A DNA stretch of 64,000 bases from Lactobacillus sp. ESL0680 (GTDB lineage: Bacteria > Bacillota > Bacilli > Lactobacillales > Lactobacillaceae). The first letter of the stretch is position 1; each line of letters opens with the position of its first letter. A program made the position numbers and the translations under genes. The DNA is taken from contig NZ_CP113945.1 of assembly GCF_029392855.1 (NCBI RefSeq), positions 62,001 through 126,000 on the forward strand, written 5' to 3'. Under the pieces are notes generated by a model, which searched no databases, had not been told where the DNA came from, and saw only the letters and a list, made by a program, of their open reading frames with translations. Shown piece by piece: positions 42,109-51,112 of this stretch.

Positions 42109-42195
42109 AACCCCGAAATTAGAACAATTTAATTTCGGGGTTTTATTATGGCTAAATTAATTAAACTAGACAAAATTGATATTTATAACTTATGA
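42109..42195 (+). pseudogene. possible IS3-type left-end remnant
   Basis: A hairpin (AACCCCGAAATT / AATTTCGGGGTT) is followed by ATG 42148 and 15 codons (MAKLIKLDKIDIYNL) that resemble the start of IS3-family OrfA proteins in lactobacilli; the frame stops at 42193-42195. No further transposase sequence follows. The hairpin alone could equally be the terminator of the gene ending at 42080. Weak call. The rest of 42196-42380 shows nothing. Confidence 0.35.
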
Positions 42196-42380
42196 AAAAA
42201 CTATCATTTTGGTTCAAAATTACTGAGAAAAAGTTTGTGATAATTTAATGTTTCACACGTAAAAACCAATTTAATTTAAAGGCTGATAGCGAAAACATAT
42301 TCCTATAGTTACTACAGTTTATTATTATTTTATATAATTTTTAAAATTATAAATAAATTAATTCTGTATTTTAAAAGCGT

Positions 42381-42409
42381 TTGACATAAGACTAAACCAG
42401 AATTAAAAT
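42381..42409 (+). promoter_or_regulatory. promoter of the exported protease gene
   Basis: -35 TTGACA (consensus), 17-base spacer, -10 TAAAAT, 34 bases before the start codon at 42443. Confidence 0.6.
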
Positions 42410-42442
42410 TATAAATATTTAAAGTGCGAAAAAGTAGTATAT

Positions 42443-43099
42443 ATGCATGAAAATAAAATAATTATATTTATAGAACTATTAGCACTTATGGGTACATCTA
42501 CGAGTACGGTGTTTGCTAAAACTAAGTCAGTTACACCTGCTCAAAAATGTCGTTTTCCAGAAGCTACTTCGACGTATGTAATTGATAAGCAATCTAAGTA
42601 TTATAAATCTGTTTGGAAAAAAGCAGTATCTGGTTGGAATAAGGTAGGATTTGATTGGAAGAAAAGTAGTGATTCAAAAATTCATTTGATGGCTCTTACG
42701 ATAAAGCAAGATAAACGCAGAGTTAAGAATCCTGCTGATAGATTAAATAAAAAAATTGCGGGAATTTGTCTTACGTGGCGTTATGAAGGTACAAATATAA
42801 TTGCTAAAGAGGATGTAAAGTTAAATAAAGACGCATTATCTAGTAATCATTATACAAAAAAGCAAGCTATAAATGTTGCAGAGCATGAATTAGGTCATGC
42901 GTTAGGATTAAATCATAATTTGCCAGGAAGTAAGTCTGTAATGAACCCAGCTAATAGAATTTATCCCATTAGTAAGCCTGATATTCGAGGAATGAAAAAA
43001 ATTTATTCTACGTCTGTAAATGATGATTTGCTATCAGGTACTAAAAAACCAAAATTAGTACTAACTGTTTTACGTATAAAAGTAAATTCTTTAAAATAA
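42443..43099 (+). CDS. exported matrixin-like zinc metalloprotease
   Basis: 218 residues. The short N-terminal hydrophobic segment (about 5-27) looks like a signal sequence ending near VFAKT. The catalytic motif HELGHALGLNH (HExxHxxGxxH) at about 154-164 is followed by a Met-turn, KSVMNP, as in matrixins (family M10A). There is no visible pro-domain cysteine switch. Ribosome-binding site weak. The extracellular target is unknown. It is followed after 40 bases by another exported protein. Confidence 0.82.
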   Translation: MHENKIIIFIELLALMGTSTSTVFAKTKSVTPAQKCRFPEATSTYVIDKQSKYYKSVWKKAVSGWNKVGFDWKKSSDSKIHLMALTIKQDKRRVKNPADRLNKKIAGICLTWRYEGTNIIAKEDVKLNKDALSSNHYTKKQAINVAEHELGHALGLNHNLPGSKSVMNPANRIYPISKPDIRGMKKIYSTSVNDDLLSGTKKPKLVLTVLRIKVNSLK

Positions 43100-43139
43100 T
43101 TTTAATAGTTTTAATTATAATAATGAACGAGGAATCTTT

Positions 43140-43829
43140 ATGAATAAATCTAAATTTATGAAAATGAGCATTAGCTTAGCAAGTGTAGTATTAATGCTTG
43201 CTGAGAGTACGATGCCTGTAATTGCTAGAACTAATAAAATTTCTCCTGTTGTTCATAGTACAGTTTGTCCAGTAACAGGGGTAACCAATTTACATACGTA
43301 TTATTCTGGAAAAACACATAAGATAACATTTAAAGGGAATGTAAGTGGTGTTACTAAAATAGCTTTTAAATATAATAATCGAGTTATTAAAAGTGTTAAG
43401 GTTCATAAAAACTTTAACACTACGTTAGCCTTTCATGGATATAAGACCTTTAAAATTTGTGATGCTTCTAATAACACTGTGCTCAGAAAAATTTCTGCAA
43501 CTGAATATGCAACTAAGAAGCCAAAGGTTTACTCACTTAGAGAGGAAAATAATAGATTACAGGTGCAGGTATATGGCAAAAAAGGTGATATTGTAAAGAT
43601 TTGGAAGAATAGTAAACCTATATTGAGTAAGAAAGTTATTTCTTCAGGAATAACTACTGTGTCGGTAGCAAATAGTAAATTCTCCAATAAAGCTAAGATT
43701 AGCCTGACTATGCATACTCTTGGTAAGAAGACCAGTAAGCCGCATGCACTGTATAAATTGGATAAAAATCAGCAAAATATTATTTATTTTCTGCTTATTT
43801 ATTCACGAATAAACTACGGAATACTGTAA
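43140..43829 (+). CDS. hypothetical exported protein
   Basis: 229 residues with a signal peptide (about 1-32, IARTN region), then a beta-rich region with KITFKGNVSGVTKIAFKYNN and TTVSVANSKFSNKAKISLTM. The last 20 residues (NIIYFLLIYSRINYGIL) change to a hydrophobic run unlike the rest, which may reflect a frameshift near the end, or a membrane tail. GAGGAA precedes the ATG. It probably shares a transcript with the protease at 42443, so the two may act together. Not recognised. Confidence 0.65.
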   Translation: MNKSKFMKMSISLASVVLMLAESTMPVIARTNKISPVVHSTVCPVTGVTNLHTYYSGKTHKITFKGNVSGVTKIAFKYNNRVIKSVKVHKNFNTTLAFHGYKTFKICDASNNTVLRKISATEYATKKPKVYSLREENNRLQVQVYGKKGDIVKIWKNSKPILSKKVISSGITTVSVANSKFSNKAKISLTMHTLGKKTSKPHALYKLDKNQQNIIYFLLIYSRINYGIL

Positions 43830-43863
43830 ACTTCGCAGGCAATTTTTACAACTTGAACAAAAT

Positions 43864-43901
43864 AAAAAAAGCTTTTACAGATAAGTGTAAAAGCTTTTTT
43901 C
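43864..43901. terminator. bidirectional terminator, exported protein / cls
   Basis: AAAAAAAGCTTTTACA pairs with TGTAAAAGCTTTTTT between convergent genes. Confidence 0.88.
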
Positions 43902-43907
43902 ATTCAA

Positions 43908-45365
43908 TTATAAAATCGGTGATAACATTCTGGAAAAACTCTGCAAAGTGCGCAGCCAGCGGCCTTGCTTGGCAATCATGTCTGGTGTAAGCAAAGTTGA
44001 CTGCTTCATATCTTCTTCAAAAGCATGGGCGACTTCACTGGTGAAGTTCTTGTCATAAAAAATCGCAATGTCCTCAAAATTCAGGTCATAAGAACGATAA
44101 TCTTGATTCATGGAACCAACAGTTGCAAAGTCGTCATCAACGACAATTGTCTTGGCATGGATAAAGCCATTATTGTAAATATAAATCTTGACGCCATAAC
44201 GCGACAATTCATTGGCGTACCACTGTGTTGCCCGGTAAATGAATGGATGGTCCGGCTTGCACGGAATCATGATACGCAGGTCAACTCCCGACATGGCAAT
44301 TGTCTGCAGGGTCGCAAACATCGCATCATCAGGAATGAGGTAAGGTGTTTGCAGCCAAAGTCGCTTTTTGGCTTGCGACATTAGCTTCATAATTCCGTTG
44401 CGCATGTTGGCGTTGTAATGGTCGGGACCATCGGAAATGATTTGCGTTGCGACATCGCCGGGGTGGATTTCATTTTCATCTAAATCAGGGAAAAGCAGGT
44501 GGTTAAAGGTAATCAGCTGACTATCTTTTTGAATTGAAGCATTCCAATCCATGACGAACCGCTCTTGAAGCAGCAGTGAAGCTGAACCAACGATGCGTAC
44601 CTGACTGTCGCGCCAGTAGCCGAATTTCTTTTTGCGGCTTAAATACTGGTCGCCAATATTAAAACCGCCAGTCCATGAAATCCTACCATCGACAACTACA
44701 ATCTTGCGGTGCAGGTGGTAATTAATCCGGTACCGCGTAATCATGTTGCGTGATGTAACAAAGGGTAGAACTTGTCCGCCGACTTGGCATAATTGGTTAA
44801 ACCATGACTTGGTTGCTCCCATTGACCCCCAAGCATCGTAAAGGACACGGACAGTCACACCCTCGCAGGCTTTTCTAATCAACAAATTAAGGATTTCGTT
44901 GCCAATATCATCATTATAAAAAGTATAAAATTCCACGTTGATGGTTTCACGGGCATTTTTAATATCTTGAATCATGTCGGCAAACATTGGCTGTCCGTCA
45001 GTATAGAGCTTGACCTGATTGTTCTTACTTAATGGCGATTCACCTTGGCGGTCAAAGAAGTGAACGACCATCTTGGCCTTGTTAGAAGTATCTGATGAGC
45101 TAATCTTCTTGGGTGCCTTAGTGATTGACTTTTGGACGTTGCTCAGACCGATGTGGTGCTGCTTGTTAATGGCGAAGATGTTTTCTTGTGAAATTCCCCG
45201 ACCAAAAAAGCCGTACATAATCATTCCAATTACTGGAAAGACAAGTAGGATAATTAGCCAGGCCCACGTTGTTGAAACAGACCGGCGTCTGTGAAAGACA
45301 ATGTAAAAGGCGAGAATAGTGTTGGTAATAACGATGATACGCGCAATGTCGCGAAGCAGACTCAC
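43908..45365 (-). CDS. cls: cardiolipin synthase
   Basis: 485 residues. Two N-terminal membrane helices (about 5-55), then two phospholipase-D HKD motifs: HLHRKIVVVDG (about 217) and HAKTIVVDD (about 398). It condenses two phosphatidylglycerols to cardiolipin at the membrane. Operon order with the upstream hydrolase gene at 45392 on the same strand. Confidence 0.95.
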   Translation of the reverse strand: MSLLRDIARIIVITNTILAFYIVFHRRRSVSTTWAWLIILLVFPVIGMIMYGFFGRGISQENIFAINKQHHIGLSNVQKSITKAPKKISSSDTSNKAKMVVHFFDRQGESPLSKNNQVKLYTDGQPMFADMIQDIKNARETINVEFYTFYNDDIGNEILNLLIRKACEGVTVRVLYDAWGSMGATKSWFNQLCQVGGQVLPFVTSRNMITRYRINYHLHRKIVVVDGRISWTGGFNIGDQYLSRKKKFGYWRDSQVRIVGSASLLLQERFVMDWNASIQKDSQLITFNHLLFPDLDENEIHPGDVATQIISDGPDHYNANMRNGIMKLMSQAKKRLWLQTPYLIPDDAMFATLQTIAMSGVDLRIMIPCKPDHPFIYRATQWYANELSRYGVKIYIYNNGFIHAKTIVVDDDFATVGSMNQDYRSYDLNFEDIAIFYDKNFTSEVAHAFEEDMKQSTLLTPDMIAKQGRWLRTLQSFSRMLSPIL

Positions 45366-45391
45366 GGAAATCCTCCAGAATAATAAAAAAG

Positions 45392-46324
45392 TTACTGTGT
45401 CAGGCCGATAAATTTATCGACAATTTTGATAACGAACGGATTATCATGCATCCAGCTGTGCTCGGCGTATTTTTGCCCACGAATTTCAACTTCATGGTAT
45501 GAATGAGCGCCAGGTGCCAGAATGTAGCGAATACTTTTGGCAGAAATAACAGAAATGAACTTGTCGCTGTTGGTGTTGTCTAGGACGTTACCATAGATGT
45601 TCAAGACCGAAATGTCGGGATTGAACCGTTTGCGCCTAAGTAAAAGGTAAATGTAATGCGGATTAATTACCTTGGGGCGGCCATTGGCGTTAAGTCCGTT
45701 AACGTTAGGAATATCCCCCATGTAGGTAACACCGTCAAATGGTCCGGCAATCAGGGCACACTTGGTTAATCGCGGAAAGTTCTTCTTGCGGGAAGTACGC
45801 ATTTCGGTCCGGACAACGCAAGGACAGGCCAATGAATGAGCGACAGCCATATAATTTTTAAAGTGAAATTTTTGTGCTAGAAATGGCAGCAGCATGCGCA
45901 GATAATAATCAATCGCGTAGATGCCGATTAATCGCTGGCGGAAGACGACTTGAACGATTGGATGTAAGTCATTAGTCCAAGTACCTTCGAGTTTAAAATT
46001 ACCTAGTAAATCAATGGTTACTTTAAGATATTTAGGATTATCCTTATCTTTTAAAGCCTGCTTAACCATCACGTTGGTTGTGTAATCGCCGCCGCGAAAG
46101 CCGTGAAAGTAGAGCACAGGTATTTGTTCAAAGTTACCAGTTTTTTCTTCAATTACAGCCTTGTCGTCAATGTGCTTTTTGTGCAGGCACAAGAGCGGCC
46201 TAGTGGGAGCAATGCTGGCCAAAATTGCCAAAAGGAGCATATTAAACCGACTGGGTTCTTCAGATAGATTATGTTTGCGATTTTTTTCTGCTTCTTCCTT
46301 ATATTTTTTGGTATTGAAGAACAT
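45392..46324 (-). CDS. alpha/beta hydrolase of the DUF915 group
   Basis: 310 residues from ATG 46324, with AAAGG upstream; an in-frame GTG at 46333 is too close to that site. Alpha/beta fold cues: strand IPVLYFHGFRGGDYT (oxyanion loop), MAVAHSLACPCVVRT. The nucleophile position appears as AHSLA, i.e. Ser in a G/AxSxx context. Late LAPGAHSYHEVE gives the histidine. Family usual in lactobacilli; substrate unknown. Upstream of cls on the same strand. Confidence 0.78.
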   Translation of the reverse strand: MFFNTKKYKEEAEKNRKHNLSEEPSRFNMLLLAILASIAPTRPLLCLHKKHIDDKAVIEEKTGNFEQIPVLYFHGFRGGDYTTNVMVKQALKDKDNPKYLKVTIDLLGNFKLEGTWTNDLHPIVQVVFRQRLIGIYAIDYYLRMLLPFLAQKFHFKNYMAVAHSLACPCVVRTEMRTSRKKNFPRLTKCALIAGPFDGVTYMGDIPNVNGLNANGRPKVINPHYIYLLLRRKRFNPDISVLNIYGNVLDNTNSDKFISVISAKSIRYILAPGAHSYHEVEIRGQKYAEHSWMHDNPFVIKIVDKFIGLTQ

Positions 46325-46396
46325 TGCGCCCACCTTTAAAATAATAATTAATTACATTCTAACATTGCTAACAACTTTTTAGTAAATGAGGTACAT

Positions 46397-47248
46397 ATGA
46401 AATTTTACGCCGTAAAAAAAGGCCGTGTTCCTGGGATTTATCGTACGTGGGATGCAGCCAAAAAGCAAGTCGATGGGTTTTCTAATGCAGTTTATAAATC
46501 CTTTAAGGAAGAAGCTGATGCAATAGAATACATGGACTGGCCGCAAAATAAATCATCACAGCAAATTGGAGAAGTTGCAGGATCTAAGCCAGAATACAAA
46601 AACATTGCTTCAAGTAAGCCGCTGCCTCAGAGTGAAGATACATTAGAAAATGCTCTTGCTAAAATTCAAGATTTTAGTAAGCAGGTTGAGTCCCAGCCGT
46701 CAACTAAGCTGGCAATTAAAAAAGCACCCAAGAAAACTCGGGTGCAGAATACGCGGACTTATTTTGCGACAACTTATACAGATGGCGGGACACGCAATAC
46801 CGGCAATTATAAGGGTGGCCACGTTAAGTCGACGGACAAGGCAGCGTGGGCTTACTTAATCGAATGGCAGGAAAAAGACCAGCACAAGTCAACTTATGGC
46901 ACAAACGGTGAGTTTGGCGCTACTAACAATAAGATGGAATTGACCGCCTTAATTGAAGCTCTCAAAAAGCTGCTTGAACTAAAGTTTAATACCAAACCGC
47001 TTTTGTTTGTGCTTGATTCACAATACGTCTTAAATCCGATTACCAAGGGCTGGCTTAAAAATTGGAAAAGGCAGGGCTGGCACAAGAGTTCCAAAGGTGA
47101 AATTGCCAACTTAGCTGGATGGCAGGAATTAGATGGCCTGCTTAACCAGTTCACTGATGCCCATTTTGAGTGGACTAAGGGTCATGCCAATAATCGCGGT
47201 AATGAGTTTGTCGACCATACTCTGAATAAGTTTATGGATCAGATGTAG
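46397..47248 (+). CDS. ribonuclease H with viroplasmin N-terminal domain
   Basis: 283 residues. The N-terminal caulimovirus viroplasmin-like domain (about 1-45; KFYAVKKGRVPGIYRTWDAAK) binds RNA-DNA hybrids. An RNase H domain follows from about 125 with acidic catalytic residues in TYTDGGTRNTG (D), NNKMELTALIEAL (E), FVLDSQYVL (D) and GHANNRGNEFVDH (D). It removes RNA from hybrids. ATG preceded by GAGGT. Confidence 0.92.
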   Translation: MKFYAVKKGRVPGIYRTWDAAKKQVDGFSNAVYKSFKEEADAIEYMDWPQNKSSQQIGEVAGSKPEYKNIASSKPLPQSEDTLENALAKIQDFSKQVESQPSTKLAIKKAPKKTRVQNTRTYFATTYTDGGTRNTGNYKGGHVKSTDKAAWAYLIEWQEKDQHKSTYGTNGEFGATNNKMELTALIEALKKLLELKFNTKPLLFVLDSQYVLNPITKGWLKNWKRQGWHKSSKGEIANLAGWQELDGLLNQFTDAHFEWTKGHANNRGNEFVDHTLNKFMDQM

Positions 47249-48214
47249 TTACTTGATAGTGACAATTGTGCCGCCAAACAAATGACCAAAGAAGCTGGTA
47301 ATATTATCCCAGAGCTGCTGGAACCAGTTGCGGTTCTCTTGAGTGTTGAGCTTATTGAAAATATCCTTGGCATTCTTTTCAATCCCTTTAGAAAGGGTGG
47401 CAGCCTGTTCTTTGAAGTTGTGGTTCTTTAAAGCTCCAGAATCACGCACCTCAATCAGCACATTAATGATTTGTTGCTTTTGATTGTTATTAATAGTGTT
47501 GCCAAGGTGGTTGATGTTGATTTGATTATTAACAATATCGTGAATTTGACTGTCGGAAATGTTGTTGCCGATCTTGCCCATTTCTTGCTTGGCACCAGCA
47601 ATGGCGTTGTTTAATTGGGCATCGGTGTAACCATCTTTGCCCTTGTTTTCCTTAGTGATTTTGCTTAAAGTACCCATTTCATCTTGAGCCGCATTTACTT
47701 GGCTTTGGTTTAAATGGTTGCCGGTCTTGGCATAAGCAGCATAGACTCCAGCTAAAGCCCCAGAACCATCAATTGGCACGGCACTGGTCACATAAATGTT
47801 GGCGTCGGCAATTCCGGCAGTTAAAGCGGCGTTCTTGTATTGGTTAGCGGTAATTGTTGTAATGTTGTTATTACCCTTGTAATCTAAGATTTGCACATTG
47901 ATGCCGCTGCCGCTTGCTGTCTTTTGGATCATCGCACTTGACCAAACTCCTGAACTGGTAGTGAAATTATCGCCTGATGGATTAAGGTACTTGACAAGGT
48001 CGGAGCCATCAATTGTGATTGTTTGGTAGCTGGCCCCGTTGAGTGGCTCAGTCAGGGTCTTTAGGGTACCGTCACGCTGGGTATCAGTTAATGACGTACC
48101 TAAGCAGACAATTGGCAAGTCATCAGCTTTGACCGTTTGTCTGGGCACAAAAACTGCACAAATTGCAGCTAGAGAAACGATTAATGTTGTTATTATCGAA
48201 ATTGTTTTTTTCAT
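47249..48214 (-). CDS. DUF1002 exported protein
   Basis: 321 residues. Signal peptide about 1-30 (QTVKADD), followed by the DUF1002 core: LGTSLTDTQRDGTLKTL, DGSDLVKYLNPSGDNFTTSSGVWSSA, and a helical second half (about 180-280) with a coiled-coil look. The family is common in Firmicutes; function unknown. Monocistronic, overlapping no gene. Confidence 0.88.
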   Translation of the reverse strand: MKKTISIITTLIVSLAAICAVFVPRQTVKADDLPIVCLGTSLTDTQRDGTLKTLTEPLNGASYQTITIDGSDLVKYLNPSGDNFTTSSGVWSSAMIQKTASGSGINVQILDYKGNNNITTITANQYKNAALTAGIADANIYVTSAVPIDGSGALAGVYAAYAKTGNHLNQSQVNAAQDEMGTLSKITKENKGKDGYTDAQLNNAIAGAKQEMGKIGNNISDSQIHDIVNNQININHLGNTINNNQKQQIINVLIEVRDSGALKNHNFKEQAATLSKGIEKNAKDIFNKLNTQENRNWFQQLWDNITSFFGHLFGGTIVTIK

Positions 48215-48351
48215 AAGAATCTTAACTCCTTTTGATGTCTTAATTATAATAGGTACTCATAGTAAAAGGTCAAGTTACGATTTCGTGTCGTTTATTTTAC
48301 GTTTTTTTAATATCTTAGATGGTATAATAAACATAATATTGAGGAGGACCT

Positions 48352-49194
48352 ATGCTCGAGCAACCTGAATTAACTATCATTATGCCAGTGTACAATGTTG
48401 CTAAGTATCTAGCGCGGGCGCTAGATCACTTGGCGGTGCAAAATGACATGAACTTTAAGCTGCTGGTTGTCAATGATGGCTCAACAGATAATACACGTGA
48501 AATAGCTGAGAGCTATCAAGATCGCTTTCGTTATTTTAAAATTATTAATAAACCAAACGGCGGTTTGTCCGATGCCCGTAATGTCGGCCTAGCAAACGTT
48601 GATACCCCGTATGTGACTTTTCATGATGGTGATGATTGGGTTGATCCCGATTATACGGCGTTTTTTGTGCGAGCTTTTCATGCTCATCCGGATGCGGCCA
48701 TGGTTTCGTGCGGTTTTTGGCTGGATTATGAAAATAAATCGGGTTCAATTCCAGCAACGAAAAAGGTTGTTCACGGGATGAAGCCGAAGTTTAGGACGTA
48801 TCAATTGGTCAGCAATCCTCTTGGTTCGTTATTCAACAACCGGATTTTGGCAACGTCAGTTAAGGGCTACACGTGGAATAAGGGTTATAAAATCGCGGTC
48901 ATTCGCCAGCATCATTTGCGCTTTGTGGAAGATCTTGCTTTTATGGAAGACCAGATATTCAATGTCCAATATTTGTCACTGACCGAGGGGTTCTATTGCG
49001 ATAGTCGACCGCTGTATCATTATTGGCAGCGTAAGGACAGTATGGTGCACAATTTTAACCTGAAAATGATCCCGGATGACTTCAAGGCTAATTATTTTGT
49101 AGCTAAAATTGTGGCAAACAGTTTGTGGCATGAGCATCATCACAAGCAGCAAAAACAGCACTTAGTTGAGGCAAGTGAGAGGGATAGGCAATGA
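48352..49194 (+). CDS. family 2 glycosyltransferase
   Basis: 280 residues. GT-A fold: LTIIMPVYNVAKYLARALDHL at the N-terminus, VNDGSTDNTREIAE (nucleotide site), NGGLSDARNVGL and the DxD-like metal site HDGDDW. AGGAGG precedes the ATG. It overlaps the next gene's start by four bases. The acceptor (teichoic acid, exopolysaccharide or glycolipid) cannot be told; no polysaccharide cluster surrounds it. Confidence 0.9.
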   Translation: MLEQPELTIIMPVYNVAKYLARALDHLAVQNDMNFKLLVVNDGSTDNTREIAESYQDRFRYFKIINKPNGGLSDARNVGLANVDTPYVTFHDGDDWVDPDYTAFFVRAFHAHPDAAMVSCGFWLDYENKSGSIPATKKVVHGMKPKFRTYQLVSNPLGSLFNNRILATSVKGYTWNKGYKIAVIRQHHLRFVEDLAFMEDQIFNVQYLSLTEGFYCDSRPLYHYWQRKDSMVHNFNLKMIPDDFKANYFVAKIVANSLWHEHHHKQQKQHLVEASERDRQ

Positions 49195-49847
49195 GAGAAA
49201 AGGTTAACGGCAACGAACTCTACTATAATAAACTAGGTCAGGGTGCTCCGCTTTTATTGTTGCATGGACATCACTTAGATGGCGGGATGTTCGACCAAGT
49301 GGTAGCACCACTATCGCTTTATTACACGGTTTATGTGCTGGATATGCGTGGTCATGGTCTAAGTCAGGGCGAGGTTGCCGAGCATTACCAAACAGAAGTT
49401 GAGGATTTGGCGGCTTTTATTAAGCAGGTCGATATTCGCGGTTGCTATTGCTTTGGCTTTGATGCCGGTGGACTTGTTGCCATGATGCTTGCCAGTCAAG
49501 ACCAGCAGATTTTTAAAAAGTTAATGGTTGCCGGCGTCTTCGTTAATGGTAACGGCATTCGGTCTTACCATTACTTAACTGAGGGCGTCTTGCGCTACTT
49601 GCATTTTGACCGTGACAGTCAGGTGGAATTAACTGAGAGCTTTATGTCCGTTGACAGCTTAAAGGCAATAACAATTCCAACTTATTGCGTTGTTGGCGAG
49701 AAGGATTGGGTCAAGGTTGACCATGTCCGCTGGTATAGCCAGATAATTCCGCAAGGGCAGCTATTAGTCATGCCGCGGCAGAAGCATGACGGCTATGCGG
49801 TAAATAGTTTTAAATTATTGAATTTGATGGAAGATTTTTTCAAATAA
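49191..49847 (+). CDS. alpha/beta hydrolase
   Basis: 218 residues, a little short for the family. HGHHLDGGMFDQV (oxyanion region), VYVLDMRGHGLSQG, and a nucleophile elbow written GFDAGG, where Asp replaces the usual Ser. This suggests a haloalkane-dehalogenase-type or otherwise altered active site, or an inactive one. Late HDGYAV supplies the histidine. The start overlaps the glycosyltransferase stop (ATGA-type coupling). Confidence 0.82.
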   Translation: MREKVNGNELYYNKLGQGAPLLLLHGHHLDGGMFDQVVAPLSLYYTVYVLDMRGHGLSQGEVAEHYQTEVEDLAAFIKQVDIRGCYCFGFDAGGLVAMMLASQDQQIFKKLMVAGVFVNGNGIRSYHYLTEGVLRYLHFDRDSQVELTESFMSVDSLKAITIPTYCVVGEKDWVKVDHVRWYSQIIPQGQLLVMPRQKHDGYAVNSFKLLNLMEDFFK

Positions 49848-49874
49848 AGCTGGGTGTAATACTCAGCTTTTTTG
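49847..49874 (+). terminator. terminator after the glycosyltransferase/hydrolase pair
   Basis: AAGCTG and CAGCTT with inner GGTG/TACT pairing, followed by TTTTTT. Confidence 0.75.
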
Positions 49875-49960
49875 TTAGAATTTGTCCCTTTCCTAGTCAG
49901 GAAGAGTGTTTTTTGGTTATAATAGACGAAAAGATAGTATTTTTGGATAAAGAGGTAGCT

Positions 49961-50941
49961 ATGAACAAGGAAGAAATCTTGGAATTAATGCATCCAATGA
50001 AGTTGATTGGCTTGGGCGGGAATCCGGCTTTAAATGAAAAAATCGCGACAATTTTGAAAAAGCCGTTGATTGAGACTGCGGTTCAACATTTTAGCGATGG
50101 AGAAATTCAAGTAAATATCGGCGAAAGTGTTAGAGGCTGTGACGTTTTTGTTATCCAATCAATTCAAGATCCAGTTAACGAAAACTTTATGGAATTGGAA
50201 ATCACATTAGATGCTTTACATCGCGCATCAGCTCACCAGGTTAACGTAGTAGTGCCATACTTGGCATACTCACGTTCTGATACCAAGACGCGTTCGCGTG
50301 AACCAATTACTGCTAAATTAGTTGCTAACTTGTTGCAGTTGACAGGCATGGATCACTTAATTGCACTTGATTTGCATGCTTCACAAATTCAAGGTTTTTA
50401 CAATGTACCAGTTGACCACTTGCACGCACTGCCGCTTTTGGGTCAGTACTTTTTGGATAATGGGATTGCTTCTAAAGACGATGACGATTTGGTAATTGTT
50501 TCGCCTGACCATTCTGGTGCTAAATTGGCCCGGAACTTTGGCCAAATTTTTAATGCGCCAATTGCAATTGTTGACCAGCGTCATGCTCGCTATGATGAAG
50601 ATGTGCACGACATGATTGGTGATGTTAAGGATAAAAAGTGTATTGTTGTTGATGACTTAATCGATACCGGTTCACGAATTGCTTCTTCAACTAAGTCAGT
50701 TATGGCTGCAGGTGCTAAGAAGGTTTACGTTGCTGCAACTCATGCATTGTTGTCACAAGATGCGACAGAAGTTTTGAATGAATTGCCAATTGAACAGATT
50801 GTTGTCACTGATACGATCAAACATAAGCGTTATCCAGACAGAATGGTAAGGATTTCAGTTGATTTACTTTTAGCACGAGGAATTAACTGTGTTTATAATG
50901 ACCGCTCAATGCACTCAATTAATGAAAGCGATTTTAAATAA
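49961..50941 (+). CDS. prs: ribose-phosphate pyrophosphokinase
   Basis: 326 residues from ATG 49961 with AGAGG upstream; a longer frame from 49913 is less likely. Motifs GGNPALNEKIA, GESVRGCDVFVIQSI (catalytic flexible region nearby), LVIVSPDHSGAKLARNF and the PRPP loop CIVVDDLIDTGSRI. It makes PRPP from ribose-5-phosphate and ATP for purine, pyrimidine and histidine synthesis. Transcribed alone. Confidence 0.95.
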   Translation: MNKEEILELMHPMKLIGLGGNPALNEKIATILKKPLIETAVQHFSDGEIQVNIGESVRGCDVFVIQSIQDPVNENFMELEITLDALHRASAHQVNVVVPYLAYSRSDTKTRSREPITAKLVANLLQLTGMDHLIALDLHASQIQGFYNVPVDHLHALPLLGQYFLDNGIASKDDDDLVIVSPDHSGAKLARNFGQIFNAPIAIVDQRHARYDEDVHDMIGDVKDKKCIVVDDLIDTGSRIASSTKSVMAAGAKKVYVAATHALLSQDATEVLNELPIEQIVVTDTIKHKRYPDRMVRISVDLLLARGINCVYNDRSMHSINESDFK

Positions 50942-51112
50942 AAAGCAGCTAATAATGTAAATTATTTTCTATACTGTAATACTTCTCTGACAAAGAACAA
51001 ATATAAATCTAATTATGAGACTTTTAATTAATATTAGTACATATTTGTTTATTTATTCCACATCATTGTTATAATAAAACAAGATGTATAGGAAAACGGA
51101 GAGAGAAAAATT

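Noticed and set aside
42109..42144. Hairpin AACCCCGAAATT/AATTTCGGGGTT as a simple terminator
   Set aside because: It could be the terminator of the gene ending at 42080, but the following 15 codons look like an IS3 OrfA start; I kept it as a low-confidence remnant and not as a firm terminator call.
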